The notes: a model not told the origin generated them from the letters alone. Numbered from the stretch's first letter, positions 41,406 through 50,490 are shown. The stretch is 64,000 nucleotides of DNA from Bacillus sp. FJAT-42376 (GCF_003816055.1 NZ_CP033906.1:1488001-1552000); one strand, 5' to 3'. Translations and numbers: made by a program.

Positions 41406-42258
41406 CTCTCGCTTTGTTCATATATATACTGCGGAGGGTTTTCTTCTCCGCAGTAAAATCAATGAGCTGAATGCCAAGCAGATTGATCATTTCGAAAATC
41501 TCAGCGTTTTCAGCAGCAGTCTCAATCTGAATATCCTTGTCCCCTAAGCGGATCAAGTCCCCAAAGTGTTGTTTTGAAGCAAATGCAGTTACATCAGCCG
41601 AATGATTGAAGACTAGCGTAACTGTTCTTTTTTGCTCAGCTTTTAATAAACTCTGTTCCTCAGTAATTTTTCCATTTTCTAAAAATAAAACCCGATTACA
41701 AATTTCTTCAATATCCTCTAATTTATGGCTGGAAATTAAAATACCGACATTTCGTTCATCAGCCATTCTTCTCAATTCCTGCAAAACCTCAAAAGACGTT
41801 TCCACATCCATGCCGTTAGTAGGTTCATCCAAGATGATGTAGCTTGGATGGTTTAGCAGGCTAATAACAATCCCTAACTTCTGCCTCATTCCAAGGGAAT
41901 ATTCTTTCACCTTTTTATGCAGCACATCAAATAGATCCAAGTTTCGTAAGAGCCCTTCATATTCGTTTAATTTGAACGTGTTCCCGTATATTTCTGTAAA
42001 ATAAGTTAGGTGAAATAGTCCCGTCTTATTACGAAATAGTTTTGGTTCTTCAATTAAGTATCCGACTTGATGATTATCGAAAACGGAACCATCATAAGAT
42101 TGAATCGTTTGCGCTAAAATTTTCATCAACGTACTTTTGCCTGCGCCGTTTCTCCCGATAAGACCCACGATTTCTCCTTGATTGAAATGAAAAGAGAGAT
42201 CTTTTAAAACGACAGAGTTCCTATACTGCTTAGTGATTGATTTTACAAGCATTCCCAA
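41398..42258 (-). CDS. ABC transporter ATP-binding protein of the AT-rich cassette
   Basis: The 286-residue ATPase shows Walker A 'GRNGAGKST', signature 'YSLGMRQK' and Walker B 'YIILDEPTNGMD', then a C-terminal domain like that of bacitracin/lantibiotic exporters (BcrA type). It pairs with the downstream permease. Export of, or immunity to, a peptide is a fair guess from family, not shown. Confidence 0.88.
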   Translation of the reverse strand: MGMLVKSITKQYRNSVVLKDLSFHFNQGEIVGLIGRNGAGKSTLMKILAQTIQSYDGSVFDNHQVGYLIEEPKLFRNKTGLFHLTYFTEIYGNTFKLNEYEGLLRNLDLFDVLHKKVKEYSLGMRQKLGIVISLLNHPSYIILDEPTNGMDVETSFEVLQELRRMADERNVGILISSHKLEDIEEICNRVLFLENGKITEEQSLLKAEQKRTVTLVFNHSADVTAFASKQHFGDLIRLGDKDIQIETAAENAEIFEMINLLGIQLIDFTAEKKTLRSIYMNKARGE

Positions 42259-42272
42259 TCCCCCGTTTAGCG

Positions 42273-42617
42273 TTAGTTTAAAAAATCCCTCTTATATCTA
42301 ACTGCAAGGTATACACCTGCAGCAATGAATGCAATGGAATATTTAAATAAAAAGAAAATCTGCCACAAATAATCTTTCGGGAAGATCAAATCGCATAAAA
42401 CAATGCCGCCTAACATGATGAAAGCACTTTTAAGATAGATTTGATTGGTTCTTTCGTCACCTTTCCCTATTTTATTTTGGTAGATGAATATGAGCACCGC
42501 TCCTGCAAAAACAAGTACCAAACCTGCTATAATCAGCATGTTTGAATGACCATTTGATTGTTCTGCCCATGCTTTTAATGGTGAAAAAAGTGCATTTGTT
42601 AGATTATCTGGCTTCAT
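42273..42617 (-). CDS. Small membrane protein of the AT-rich cassette
   Basis: About 114 residues with three hydrophobic segments and a 'GKGDERTNQIYLKSAF' motif after the first, reminiscent of the DUF2178-like proteins that often sit beside Xre-type regulators. The start at 42617 is an ATG with GGGAATGATT before it; its 5' end overlaps the regulator gene by 14 bases. Probably a sensor or partner of the regulator. Confidence 0.72.
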   Translation of the reverse strand: MKPDNLTNALFSPLKAWAEQSNGHSNMLIIAGLVLVFAGAVLIFIYQNKIGKGDERTNQIYLKSAFIMLGGIVLCDLIFPKDYLWQIFFLFKYSIAFIAAGVYLAVRYKRDFLN

Positions 42618-42846
42618 CTGAATCATTCCCTTTCTCATAAGTGAAAATTTCATTTACATCTGCATTGAAAAATTGAGCTATTCGAAAAGCTAACAGCAAG
42701 GTTGGAACATAGTTTCCTTTTTCCATTATGAAGATGGTTTGTTTTGAAACCCCAACGCGCTCTGCTAATTCTTGTTGAGACAATCTGGCGAGCACACGAT
42801 ATTCATAGACTTTATTTGATATCGTATCTCCAAAATCTTTCTTCAT
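42604..42846 (-). CDS. Xre-family helix-turn-helix regulator
   Basis: The 80-residue protein is a single Cro/CI-type domain: 'YRVLARLSQQELAERVGVSKQTIFIMEKGNYVPTLLLAFRIAQFF'. Such short regulators commonly control an adjacent membrane protein and ABC genes. Upstream on the minus strand lies a very AT-rich region (42860-42960) with TAAAGTAAACTT-like repeats that may hold its promoter and operator. It heads the cassette. Confidence 0.88.
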   Translation of the reverse strand: MKKDFGDTISNKVYEYRVLARLSQQELAERVGVSKQTIFIMEKGNYVPTLLLAFRIAQFFNADVNEIFTYEKGNDSDEAR

Positions 42847-43027
42847 AACTCATCACCTCTTGAATAAAATATAAACTAATTATTTATAAAAGTAAAGTAA
42901 ACTTATACAAATAAACAAAATAGATTTATTTTTAATTAAATTACTTTGACTATATCTAGAATAATCCAGAAACGGATTCCTGAGCCCCATTAGGATCATC
43001 TATCAGTAAAATCCACAATTAAACAAA

Positions 43028-43059
43028 AAATCCCCTTGAAAAAAGCGTCAAGGGGATTT
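43028..43059 (-). terminator. Intrinsic terminator after the DUF3889-like gene
   Basis: AAATCCCCTTGA (43028-43039) and TCAAGGGGATTT (43048-43059) form a perfect 12-bp stem, followed on the minus strand by a T run. Confidence 0.9.
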
Positions 43060-43095
43060 CTTCTCTTCAAGACCTGTCACACAGTCCTTTTAAGC

Positions 43096-43425
43096 TTATT
43101 TCATTTCATGCACTTGCACAGAGTGAACCTTTTTGGTGCCCGTTTTGTAATGAATAACCACGATCACCTGAATGGTTTTTTGCCCTTCAGCAAGTGTCAG
43201 ATGATATTGTTTCAGTGACTGGTCCTTTTTGGTCTGTTCAAATATTAGCTTCACCATCATGACCTGGCTTAAAGGATACACTTTAACCGCTTCTTTTTTT
43301 GCTCTGGCTGTGAAATCGGGTGTTTTGGCCGCCTCTGCCGAATGAATGGAAAATGAAACCTTTTCTGCATTCCATCCGTATAAAAGGACAAGGGAAGCGA
43401 ATAGAGCAATCCACCACTTTTTCAT
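43096..43425 (-). CDS. Secreted YqzG/YhdC-type (DUF3889) protein
   Basis: The 109-residue product begins with a signal peptide ('MKKWWIALFASLVLLYGW', cleavage probably after 'AEA') and continues with the DUF3889 pattern: 'ARAKKEAVKVYPLSQVMMV', 'YHLTLAEGQKTIQVIVVIHY' and a C-terminal strand. Family members are small secreted proteins of unknown function in bacilli. Family assignment is from memory of the pattern. Confidence 0.68.
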   Translation of the reverse strand: MKKWWIALFASLVLLYGWNAEKVSFSIHSAEAAKTPDFTARAKKEAVKVYPLSQVMMVKLIFEQTKKDQSLKQYHLTLAEGQKTIQVIVVIHYKTGTKKVHSVQVHEMK

Positions 43426-43491
43426 TTTTCATCACCTTCCTGCCGGATAGTCTTCCCGGATAGCAGGTACCTATTCTTTAAGAAAAGGCTA

Positions 43492-43574
43492 TGTTAAAGC
43501 ATAATGTTGATTTTTAACACCTGTTGATTGCAGCGGAAGCCTGCTAGCTGCAATCAACAGCCAAGTTTAACAGA
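43492..43574. repeat. Dispersed palindromic element, short form (copy 2)
   Basis: The copy reads TGTTAAAGCATAATGTTGAT, CTGTTGATTGCAGCGGAAG, CCTGCTAGCTGCAATCAACA and CCAAGTTTAACA. Outer TGTTAAA/TTTAACA and inner TTGATTGCAG/CTGCAATCAA arms pair. It lies 30 bases before the next small gene. Confidence 0.8.
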
Positions 43575-43604
43575 GACTAAGAAAAATGGACTGGGGGTAT
43601 TCAC

Positions 43605-43811
43605 ATGGAATGGATTGGCATTGGGTTTGTCATTGTTTTATTTTTTCTAATCGTAAAAGCGGTAAGCGGACAGCCAAAAAGAAAAGGCACTGAAAGTCAT
43701 TCAGGATTTCCTTTCTTTTATTCCGGAGATTCCTCACCAGACTGTTCTTCAGACGGCGGCGGATTTGACGGAGGGTGCGGAGATGGAGGCGGAGGAGGAG
43801 GAGGCGATTGA
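43605..43811 (+). CDS. Small membrane-anchored protein with Gly/Cys/Asp-rich tail
   Basis: The 68-residue protein has one N-terminal membrane helix ('GIGFVIVLFFLIVKAV'), a short basic stretch, then a tail from about residue 44 made almost only of Gly, Asp, Ser and two or three Cys, ending in a run of Gly and Asp. GGGGGTATTCAC precedes the ATG. Bacilli often carry such Gly-rich-tailed small proteins without known function. A metal-binding or surface role is conceivable but not shown. Confidence 0.7.
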   Translation: MEWIGIGFVIVLFFLIVKAVSGQPKRKGTESHSGFPFFYSGDSSPDCSSDGGGFDGGCGDGGGGGGGD

Positions 43812-43977
43812 TGCCTCTTCTTTTTTTGTTTTTCCGCTGAGGTGAAACCCTGCATGCGGAGAGGAAGCAGTAAAACCGAGTTTGATCGTAAATGATTGTT
43901 TATAAACGGTATTTGCTGGAAAAAGGAATTTGCGGGGCACATCGAGAATCCCTTTAACAGATATGAGGAGGGATATA

Positions 43978-44802
43978 ATGCTGACAAAAGACCAGTTATC
44001 CGAGATTAGGGATCTTCAGGATGAATGTGAAGCGGAGGATGGAATCCGCCTTAAACTCAATTGGGATATGCTTGAACGGCGGCAGGATGGCATAAAGCAG
44101 GATTTTCTCGTTTACGATTCAAATGAATTAGCCGGCTTTATCGGGCTGTATGGATTCGGAAATAAAGCGGAATTGTGCGGGATGGTAAAGCCTGAGTACC
44201 GGAGAAAAGGATTATTCTCTTCCATGCTGAATGAGGCATGGGAGGAGGCTCGGAAGCAGGGATTTCATAAAATTCTTTTAAATGCCCCTTCCAGCTCTGA
44301 ATCCGCTAAAAAATTCCTTGCCTCGCTTCAGGCCGTTTACGTTTTTTCGGAGCATCAAATGAAATGGGAAGGCGGCCCGCTTACGCCATCAGATGACGTC
44401 ACACTCCGGTTATCCACCGATCAGGACATCCCATTTGAAACCGGGCTTGAGATCGATTGCTTTGGTTTTACTCCTATCGAAGCGGACATGTATGTGAATC
44501 GGGTGAAGCTGGAGAATAGGGAGCAATTTTTCATCATTGAATTCAAGGGCGAAGCAGTTGGAAAGGTCAGGTTAGCAGAAGAGAAGGAAAAAGAATCATG
44601 GATTTATGGATTTGCCGTCTCACCAAAGCATCAAAAAAAGGGGATCGGCCGCCAAACTCTGCACCGCATTCTGTCAGAAGAAACCTCAAAAGGCCGTTCT
44701 GTCTTTCTCGAAGTGGAAGCGAAAAATTTACATGCATTGAAACTGTATGAATCCGTCGGTTTTAAAGCTTATGATGCACAGGATTATTATCTGCTGCGAT
44801 AG
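43978..44802 (+). CDS. Tandem-domain GNAT acetyltransferase
   Basis: The 274-residue protein carries two GNAT folds. The first ends near residue 125 ('MVKPEYRRKGLFSSMLNEAW'), the second spans about 140-270 ('FAVSPKHQKKGIGRQTLHRIL', 'EVEAKNLHALKLYESVGFKAYD'); the acetyl-CoA loop R/QxxGxG/A is best in the second. GAGGAGGGATATA precedes the ATG at 43978. Substrate unknown. Confidence 0.87.
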   Translation: MLTKDQLSEIRDLQDECEAEDGIRLKLNWDMLERRQDGIKQDFLVYDSNELAGFIGLYGFGNKAELCGMVKPEYRRKGLFSSMLNEAWEEARKQGFHKILLNAPSSSESAKKFLASLQAVYVFSEHQMKWEGGPLTPSDDVTLRLSTDQDIPFETGLEIDCFGFTPIEADMYVNRVKLENREQFFIIEFKGEAVGKVRLAEEKEKESWIYGFAVSPKHQKKGIGRQTLHRILSEETSKGRSVFLEVEAKNLHALKLYESVGFKAYDAQDYYLLR

Positions 44803-44820
44803 AATCTAAAATGAATGAAA

Positions 44821-44906
44821 GCCTGATGTTGATTTTTAGCAGCTGCTGATTGGAGAGGAAAGCGGGCGCCTGCTAACAGCAATCAACAGCCAAGGTGAAC
44901 AGAGCT
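44821..44906. repeat. Dispersed palindromic element, short form (copy 3)
   Basis: This copy (GCCTGATGTTGATTTTTAGC, GGAGAGGAAAGCGGGCGCC, GCAATCAACAGCCAAGG) resembles copy 1 at 11232 and copy 2 at 43492. It sits directly behind the acetyltransferase gene. Confidence 0.78.
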
Positions 44907-44938
44907 AAATTGACAGATAAGATGAATGGCAGTTACAG

Positions 44939-44969
44939 ATGACTCCGGTATAGGGCCGGGGTCATTTTT
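44939..44969 (+). terminator. Intrinsic terminator after the tandem GNAT gene
   Basis: ATGACTCCGG (44939-44948) pairs with CCGGGGTCAT (from 44956, one mismatch), followed by TTTTT. The 190 bases from here to yhaO show only a possible -10 box (TAAAAT near 45119). Confidence 0.78.
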
Positions 44970-45157
44970 GAGCTTGGAAGAATCAAGCTCAGCAAAAGAC
45001 AGCCTGACCGGACACCGGGACACTTGCTAGGAAAAAGTATTTTGCCGCAGAAAGCAGCGGCTGTAAAGCTTCTGTTTTTCAACTTTTATCCAGAACGTGC
45101 ATTCGCTTATCCGTGATGCTAAAATAGAAGGAAAGGCTTTAGAAAGCAGGGATTGCC

Positions 45158-46405
45158 ATGCCATCGATAAAGTTTGTTCATGCAGCGGACTTGCATCTTG
45201 ATAGTCCGTTTAAAGGGCTTCAGCATCTTCCTGAAAACATCCTGAACCGTCTGAAAGAAAGTACGTTTGCGAGCTTTTCGAATCTGGTTTCCTATACAAT
45301 CAGGGAAAAAGCAGATTTTCTCCTTTTAGCGGGGGATTTGTTCGATGAAGATAACCGGAGCCTGAAAGCACAATTAAAGCTGAAAAGAGAGTTTGAGAAG
45401 CTGAACCGGGCCGGAATTGCCGTATATGCGATCCATGGAAACCATGACCATCTTGGCGGGGAGTGGCTTCACGTCGAATGGCCCGAAAATGTCCGCGTAT
45501 TCAGTCATGAAAAAGTGGAATGCCTTCCCTTTTATAAGCAGGGAAAATTGGCAGCGCATCTATACGGATACAGCTACCCAGAACGTTCCGTTGCAGCAAA
45601 TATGACACAGCACTACATAAAACAGCCCGGCGCTCCGTTCCATATCGGATTGCTTCACGGGTCCCTCGAGGGCGGAACAGAAGAACACGATGTATACAGC
45701 CCATTCACAATCAGGGAGCTGGAGGCAGCTGGATTTGATTATTGGGCGCTTGGACATATCCACAAACGGGAGGTTCTTCCTTCCGATGAAACAGTCATCA
45801 TTTACCCGGGGAACCTTCAGGGCAGACACCGAAAAGAAACGGGGAGGAAAGGCTGTTACTCGGTCACTCTGAATGAATCAGGGGCAAGCGCTGAGTTTGC
45901 GCCTCTTCAGGACATCATGTGGGAGGAATCAGCCGTCAATCTTGAAGGGATCGAATCAATTGACCAGGTGATGAACCTCATTAGAGAAGAAAAAGAAACC
46001 GTTCGCGGATTAGGTGTTCCTGTCGTTTTGACAGTGGTTTTATCTGGAAAAACCGATCTTGCCGCGGACTTGAAAAATGCGGAGGTCATAAAGGATTTGC
46101 TTGGGGCTCTTAACGAGGAAGAAGAAGAGCGCAGTGATTTTGTATGGCTGGGCAAAATGGCGGATTATACGCTGCTGCAGGCTGATAAGGAGCGGCTTAA
46201 ACTCGATTCCGTTTTTTACAGAGATTTTTTCAATGTAACCGAGCAATACAGTTCATTCAGGGAAGCCGCAGCTCCGCTGTACGGACATGCAGCCATTCGA
46301 AAGCATCTTGGGCATTTCTCCGAAGAAGAGCAGCAGGACATGATTCGTGAAGCCGAGGCACTCGTTTTGGCGGAACTGCTCAGAGGGGAGGGGGCTCGTA
46401 AATGA
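45158..46405 (+). CDS. yhaO: YhaO, SbcD-like DNA repair metallophosphoesterase
   Basis: The 415-residue protein has the Mre11/SbcD metal-binding series: 'HAADLHLDSPF', 'LLAGDLFDED', 'IHGNHDHLGG', 'GLLHGSLEGG' and 'ALGHIHKRE', each contributing Asp, His or Asn ligands. It is the nuclease partner of the SbcC-like YhaN encoded next, overlapping it by four bases. The pair is presumed to process DNA ends or hairpins. B. subtilis YhaO is about 408 residues. Confidence 0.92.
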   Translation: MPSIKFVHAADLHLDSPFKGLQHLPENILNRLKESTFASFSNLVSYTIREKADFLLLAGDLFDEDNRSLKAQLKLKREFEKLNRAGIAVYAIHGNHDHLGGEWLHVEWPENVRVFSHEKVECLPFYKQGKLAAHLYGYSYPERSVAANMTQHYIKQPGAPFHIGLLHGSLEGGTEEHDVYSPFTIRELEAAGFDYWALGHIHKREVLPSDETVIIYPGNLQGRHRKETGRKGCYSVTLNESGASAEFAPLQDIMWEESAVNLEGIESIDQVMNLIREEKETVRGLGVPVVLTVVLSGKTDLAADLKNAEVIKDLLGALNEEEEERSDFVWLGKMADYTLLQADKERLKLDSVFYRDFFNVTEQYSSFREAAAPLYGHAAIRKHLGHFSEEEQQDMIREAEALVLAELLRGEGARK

Positions 46406-49400
46406 AAATCCGCGAACTGATCATTTATGGATACGGCCAATTCACCAGACGGCACATCGTGCTTGAGGATGCTCCCGCCTCCCTGTTTTTTGGACAAAAT
46501 GAAGCGGGCAAATCCACCATTATGTCCTTTATACATAGTATTCTTTTCGGTCTCCCTCATAAACAGCAGGCTGACAGCAAATATGAACCGAAAAACGGGG
46601 AAGTATTCGGAGGGGCCATTGTAGCTGAGATAAACGGGGCAGGCATCGTAAAAATTGAACGGGTGCGCGGAAAAGCCGGCGGAGAAGCCATCATTAGCCT
46701 TCCGGGGGGGAGAATGGCTGGAGAAGCCCTGCTTCGGGAATGGACAGGAGGAGTCGACAAATCCTTCTTCCAATCTGTTTTTTCTTTTGATCTTCACGGC
46801 CTTCAGCAGATTGAACGGCTGAGCGAAGAGGAAATCGGAAAATTTTTATATGTGACAAGCATGGTTGGTACGGATGCCATTTATAAGCTTGAACAGAAGC
46901 TTGGAAAAGAGCAGGACCGTTTGTTTAAACCGAATGGGAAAAAGCCTGAACTGAATGAAAAGCTTGCCAGGCTCAAACGGGCTGACGAGATGGTGAAGGA
47001 TTCTGCCCGGCGAGCCGGCAGCTATCAGCCGCCGCTAAGGGAAAAAGCAGAAGCGGATGAGGAAATCCGTAATCTGGAATCCCAATTAATGAAACGGAGA
47101 AAAGAACAGTCTTATTTAAACAAGGCTGTTTCACTCGTGCCCCTGTTAACCGAGGAAAAGGCGCTGAACTTAGAACTTAGCCTTTTACCGGATACAAGCC
47201 ATTTTCCTGCGGATGGAATCAGTCGCCTTGAACGGCTTCTCTCTGAGCTTGACCCTTTGAAAGTCCAAACTTCACGGATGGAAGAACAGCTTCGTGTGCT
47301 AAAAGAAAAAGCGGCCGCACTCATACCGGACAAGTCCATCCTTGAAAGTGAGAAGCAGATTCAGGAACTGAAAGAAAGTGCAGGCTCCTATCAGTCTGCC
47401 GTGAAGGAAATAAGGGAACTAAAAAGATCGATCAGCCTGATGGACGACGAGCTATCCGCTCTTTCAGGCCAGGTTTACGAGTCGGCTCCCAGTCCTGAAC
47501 AATTTTTAAAGATGGATACAACGTTAAAAATGAAACATACCATCAGCGAGATGGACGAAAAGGCGAGAACTCTCTCCATTCAAAAGACACAGCTGGATGA
47601 GCAGTTTGACCGCGCGAAAGAAGCGCTGGATTTGAGCGAGTCCCGTTTCACTGCCCTGCTTGAAAAGGCGATGAGCACGGAGGAACGGGCTGACTTGGAA
47701 CGGGAGCTTGCTGCTCTTCAAGAAGCGGGAACAAAACAGGACGCCGGCAAGCTGAGGCAGGAACTGGATAAGGTTTCGTCCGAATTGGAAAGACATAAAA
47801 AAAGCGCAAGCGCGAATCAAAAAAGCCGGATGGCCGGATTTATGCTCCTCTTTCTAATTGCAGCTGCAGGTGTGATTTGGTCATTCAGCCAGCAGCAATG
47901 GGTGCTTGCGTCCATTCTCATTGTCATCCTTGCAGCGGGCGGCCTGTTTTTCAGGAATTGGAAAGCAGGCAGTGATCCGCTTGCCCTGCATTTGGAGGAA
48001 AGGAAGCGAAGTCTCACCGAAGAGCTCAGGAAGCATACAGAACCGTCTGCGGCTCATGTCCAAAGGGCAGAGGAGCTGAAAGGCCTTCTTTGGAAAGACG
48101 AGCAGATGAAACAGATGGCCGACCTGGAAAAGCTCCGCGGCGAACAGGAGGAGCGTGCCTGCGACCGGATCATTGCCAAATATGAAGAATGGGAGAAGAC
48201 CCGTTTTCAGCTGAATGAATGGCTGATGCCTGTTCTAAATTCTTTTTACTTAAACAAAGAAACCACGGCATCCACTCTGATGCAATCCTTTCAATTGATT
48301 GAACAATATAAAGCGAAGCTGCTGGAAAAGCAAAAGAAGGAAGAACAAATGAAACGGCTTCTTTCCGAAACGGCCCTTTTTGAGGAAAAGGCAGAGCGGA
48401 TAGTCAACGGGACCGGCATGAGCGGTGACTCGCTTCTCCAGCAAATCGATCAGGTTTCAGCTGCATTGAGGCATGAAGAAGAGAAGAAAAGAGCGCTTGA
48501 AGAAATCGGGCGCAGGATGACAGAGCTTACCGAAGAATACGAGGAACAGGCTCTTCTAATGAGAACGAAAAATGAAGCCATCCGCCATCTTCTGGACATT
48601 TCAAAGGTACAAGATGAAGAAGCGTTTCGGCAGATGGCCCTGCATCATCAGAAAAGAGAAGCAATCAATCAACAGCTGACTTGGATCTCCAGACAGCTGC
48701 AATCGAGTGAAATTGCACAAAGTATGGCGGGAAAAGAGTGGAACTCTCTAGAAGATGACTTAGCTGAAGCCGTTTTGGAAGCAGAAGGCTTAGAAAAGCG
48801 CCTTAAGACCCGGCAGGAAGACGCAGCCATGCTGCAGGCCAGGCTCGAAGCACTGGAAGCAGACGGGAGCCTTTCTGAACATTTGCATGAATACGAATTG
48901 CAAAAGGAGGAAGCGAGGGCAACGGCAAAAGAATGGATGGTCCAGACGCTTGCAAAAGACTTCCTGCTTCGTACGATTGATTATCACAGAACGGTGAGGA
49001 TGCCCAAACTGCTTGAACAGACCGTTCATTTCTTTGCCAGATTGACAGAAGGAAGGTACGTGAACGTTTATCTGCCTGACCGCGAGCAGACGTTTATCGC
49101 CGAAAGGGCGGACGGACAGAGATTTAAAGCGGGGGAGCTGAGCCAGGCTACGTCCGAGCAGCTGTATTTGTCCCTAAGGCTTGCCCTCGTTTCAACGATG
49201 AATGAATCACTGAACATGCCGGTTTTAATCGATGACGGGTTTGTCCATTTTGATGCAGGGCGGACAACAAAGATGCTCGATATTCTAAAGGACATTTCTT
49301 CAGAGCAGCAGGTACTCGTCTTCACATGCCAGGCCCATCTCGCCAGTCAGTTCCATGGCCCCGTCACCGTCTTAGAACGGAAAGAAGTGGCAAACGGGCA

Positions 49401-49416
49401 CACACAAACCGTATAG
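46402..49416 (+). CDS. yhaN: YhaN, SbcC/Rad50-like ATPase with an internal membrane hairpin
   Basis: The 1004-residue protein has Walker A 'GQNEAGKST' (31-39) at the N-terminus, long coiled coils, and a C-terminal ATPase half with 'LSQATSEQLYLSLRLALV' (signature) and Walker B 'MPVLIDDGFVHFD'. About residues 476-518 form two hydrophobic helices ('MAGFMLLFLIAAAGVIWSF' and 'WVLASILIVILAAGGLFF') where Rad50 would have its zinc hook. No CxxC hook is seen. The protein is probably membrane-tethered at the coil tip. It works with YhaO. Confidence 0.92.
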   Translation: MKIRELIIYGYGQFTRRHIVLEDAPASLFFGQNEAGKSTIMSFIHSILFGLPHKQQADSKYEPKNGEVFGGAIVAEINGAGIVKIERVRGKAGGEAIISLPGGRMAGEALLREWTGGVDKSFFQSVFSFDLHGLQQIERLSEEEIGKFLYVTSMVGTDAIYKLEQKLGKEQDRLFKPNGKKPELNEKLARLKRADEMVKDSARRAGSYQPPLREKAEADEEIRNLESQLMKRRKEQSYLNKAVSLVPLLTEEKALNLELSLLPDTSHFPADGISRLERLLSELDPLKVQTSRMEEQLRVLKEKAAALIPDKSILESEKQIQELKESAGSYQSAVKEIRELKRSISLMDDELSALSGQVYESAPSPEQFLKMDTTLKMKHTISEMDEKARTLSIQKTQLDEQFDRAKEALDLSESRFTALLEKAMSTEERADLERELAALQEAGTKQDAGKLRQELDKVSSELERHKKSASANQKSRMAGFMLLFLIAAAGVIWSFSQQQWVLASILIVILAAGGLFFRNWKAGSDPLALHLEERKRSLTEELRKHTEPSAAHVQRAEELKGLLWKDEQMKQMADLEKLRGEQEERACDRIIAKYEEWEKTRFQLNEWLMPVLNSFYLNKETTASTLMQSFQLIEQYKAKLLEKQKKEEQMKRLLSETALFEEKAERIVNGTGMSGDSLLQQIDQVSAALRHEEEKKRALEEIGRRMTELTEEYEEQALLMRTKNEAIRHLLDISKVQDEEAFRQMALHHQKREAINQQLTWISRQLQSSEIAQSMAGKEWNSLEDDLAEAVLEAEGLEKRLKTRQEDAAMLQARLEALEADGSLSEHLHEYELQKEEARATAKEWMVQTLAKDFLLRTIDYHRTVRMPKLLEQTVHFFARLTEGRYVNVYLPDREQTFIAERADGQRFKAGELSQATSEQLYLSLRLALVSTMNESLNMPVLIDDGFVHFDAGRTTKMLDILKDISSEQQVLVFTCQAHLASQFHGPVTVLERKEVANGHTQTV

Positions 49417-49478
49417 AAAAGCTGTCCTTTAAAGGTTGTGTTATACTTATTCACAGATAAATACAGGGAGGAATCAGC

Positions 49479-50423
49479 ATGTCTAAAGGAGTTATGCATT
49501 TTGATGTAGGGGAGCAGGTTGATCTTTATCTGCTCATCAAATCATCCACGAAAGGGGTAGCAAGCAACGGAAAGCCCTTTTTGACCCTCATCCTCCAGGA
49601 TCAGAGCGGGGAAATCGAAGCGAAGCTGTGGGATGCAAGCCAGGGAGATGAGCAAACCTACAGTGCTCAGGGAATTGTAAAAATCGCAGGGGATATTCAT
49701 CATTACAGAGGAAGAAATCAGCTGAAAATCAAAAACATCCGTCCGCTGAATGACCATGAATCTTTTGATGTCGGGGACTTTCTGGAAACCGCTCCGCTGA
49801 AAAAGGACGAGATGATGAATACCATTACCCAATACATTTTTGAAATGAAAAACCCGAACATCCAGAGAATCACGAGGCACTTAGTGAAGCAGCATCAGCA
49901 GGAGCTTCTGGAGTATCCGGCTGCAACGAAAAACCATCATGAATTTGTTTCCGGACTCGCCTATCACGTGGTTTCTATGCTGAATCTGGCTAAGTCAATC
50001 GCCGCCCTCTATCCGTCGCTTGACACAGACCTTCTTTATGCGGGAGTCATTCTGCATGACTTAGGGAAAGTAACCGAACTGAGCGGACCGGTCAGTACAA
50101 CTTACACGGTAGAAGGTAATCTGCTTGGCCATATTTCCATTATGGTGAATGAAGTCGCACAGGCTGCGAAAGAGCTGGGCATTGATTCAGAAGAAGTGGT
50201 CATTTTACAGCATCTCATTCTGTCTCATCACGGCAAAGCAGAATGGGGAAGTCCAAAGCCGCCGATGATTAAAGAAGCAGAGATCCTTCATTATATTGAT
50301 AACCTGGATGCCAAAATGAATATGCTCGACCGTGCCCTGGAACGGGTGAAGCCGGGTGAGTTTTCAGAACGGGTTTTTGCGCTGGAAAACCGCTCCTTCT
50401 ACAAGCCGGTTTTTCATAACTAG
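49479..50423 (+). CDS. yhaM: YhaM, 3'-5' exoribonuclease
   Basis: The 314-residue protein equals YhaM in length. It has an N-terminal OB-fold (residues 15-95) and an HD domain ('[16 protein letters not shown]', '[11 protein letters not shown]', '[17 protein letters not shown]') that binds two metals. It degrades RNA 3' ends and also single-stranded DNA. The yhaO-yhaN-yhaM order is the same as in B. subtilis. GGGAGGAATCAGC precedes the ATG. Confidence 0.94.
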   Translation: MSKGVMHFDVGEQVDLYLLIKSSTKGVASNGKPFLTLILQDQSGEIEAKLWDASQGDEQTYSAQGIVKIAGDIHHYRGRNQLKIKNIRPLNDHESFDVGDFLETAPLKKDEMMNTITQYIFEMKNPNIQRITRHLVKQHQQELLEYPAATKNHHEFVSGLAYHVVSMLNLAKSIAALYPSLDTDLLYAGVILHDLGKVTELSGPVSTTYTVEGNLLGHISIMVNEVAQAAKELGIDSEEVVILQHLILSHHGKAEWGSPKPPMIKEAEILHYIDNLDAKMNMLDRALERVKPGEFSERVFALENRSFYKPVFHN

Positions 50424-50429
50424 CATATT

Positions 50430-50487
50430 GGTTCCTCCTTCTGCATAAGCATGAGGTAAAAGCTTGGGCTATTTGAAGGAGGAAACC
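50430..50487 (+). promoter_or_regulatory. Anti-Shine-Dalgarno stem masking yhaL
   Basis: GGTTCCTCCTTC (50430-50441), seven bases after the yhaM stop, is complementary to GAAGGAGGAAACC (50475-50487), the ribosome-binding site of yhaL, with one bulged A. The loop is 33 bases. In a transcript coming through from yhaM the ribosome-binding site would be buried. Confidence 0.75.
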
Positions 50488-50490
50488 TGA

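Noticed and set aside
40560..42960. Toxin-antitoxin or phage-defence island
   Set aside because: The genes are an ordinary ABC exporter with a small Xre regulator; no nuclease, toxin or abortive-infection domain is seen.
43718..43987. Pro/Ser-rich minus-strand frame opposite the Gly-rich protein
   Set aside because: It is the complement of Gly codons and has no ribosome-binding site.
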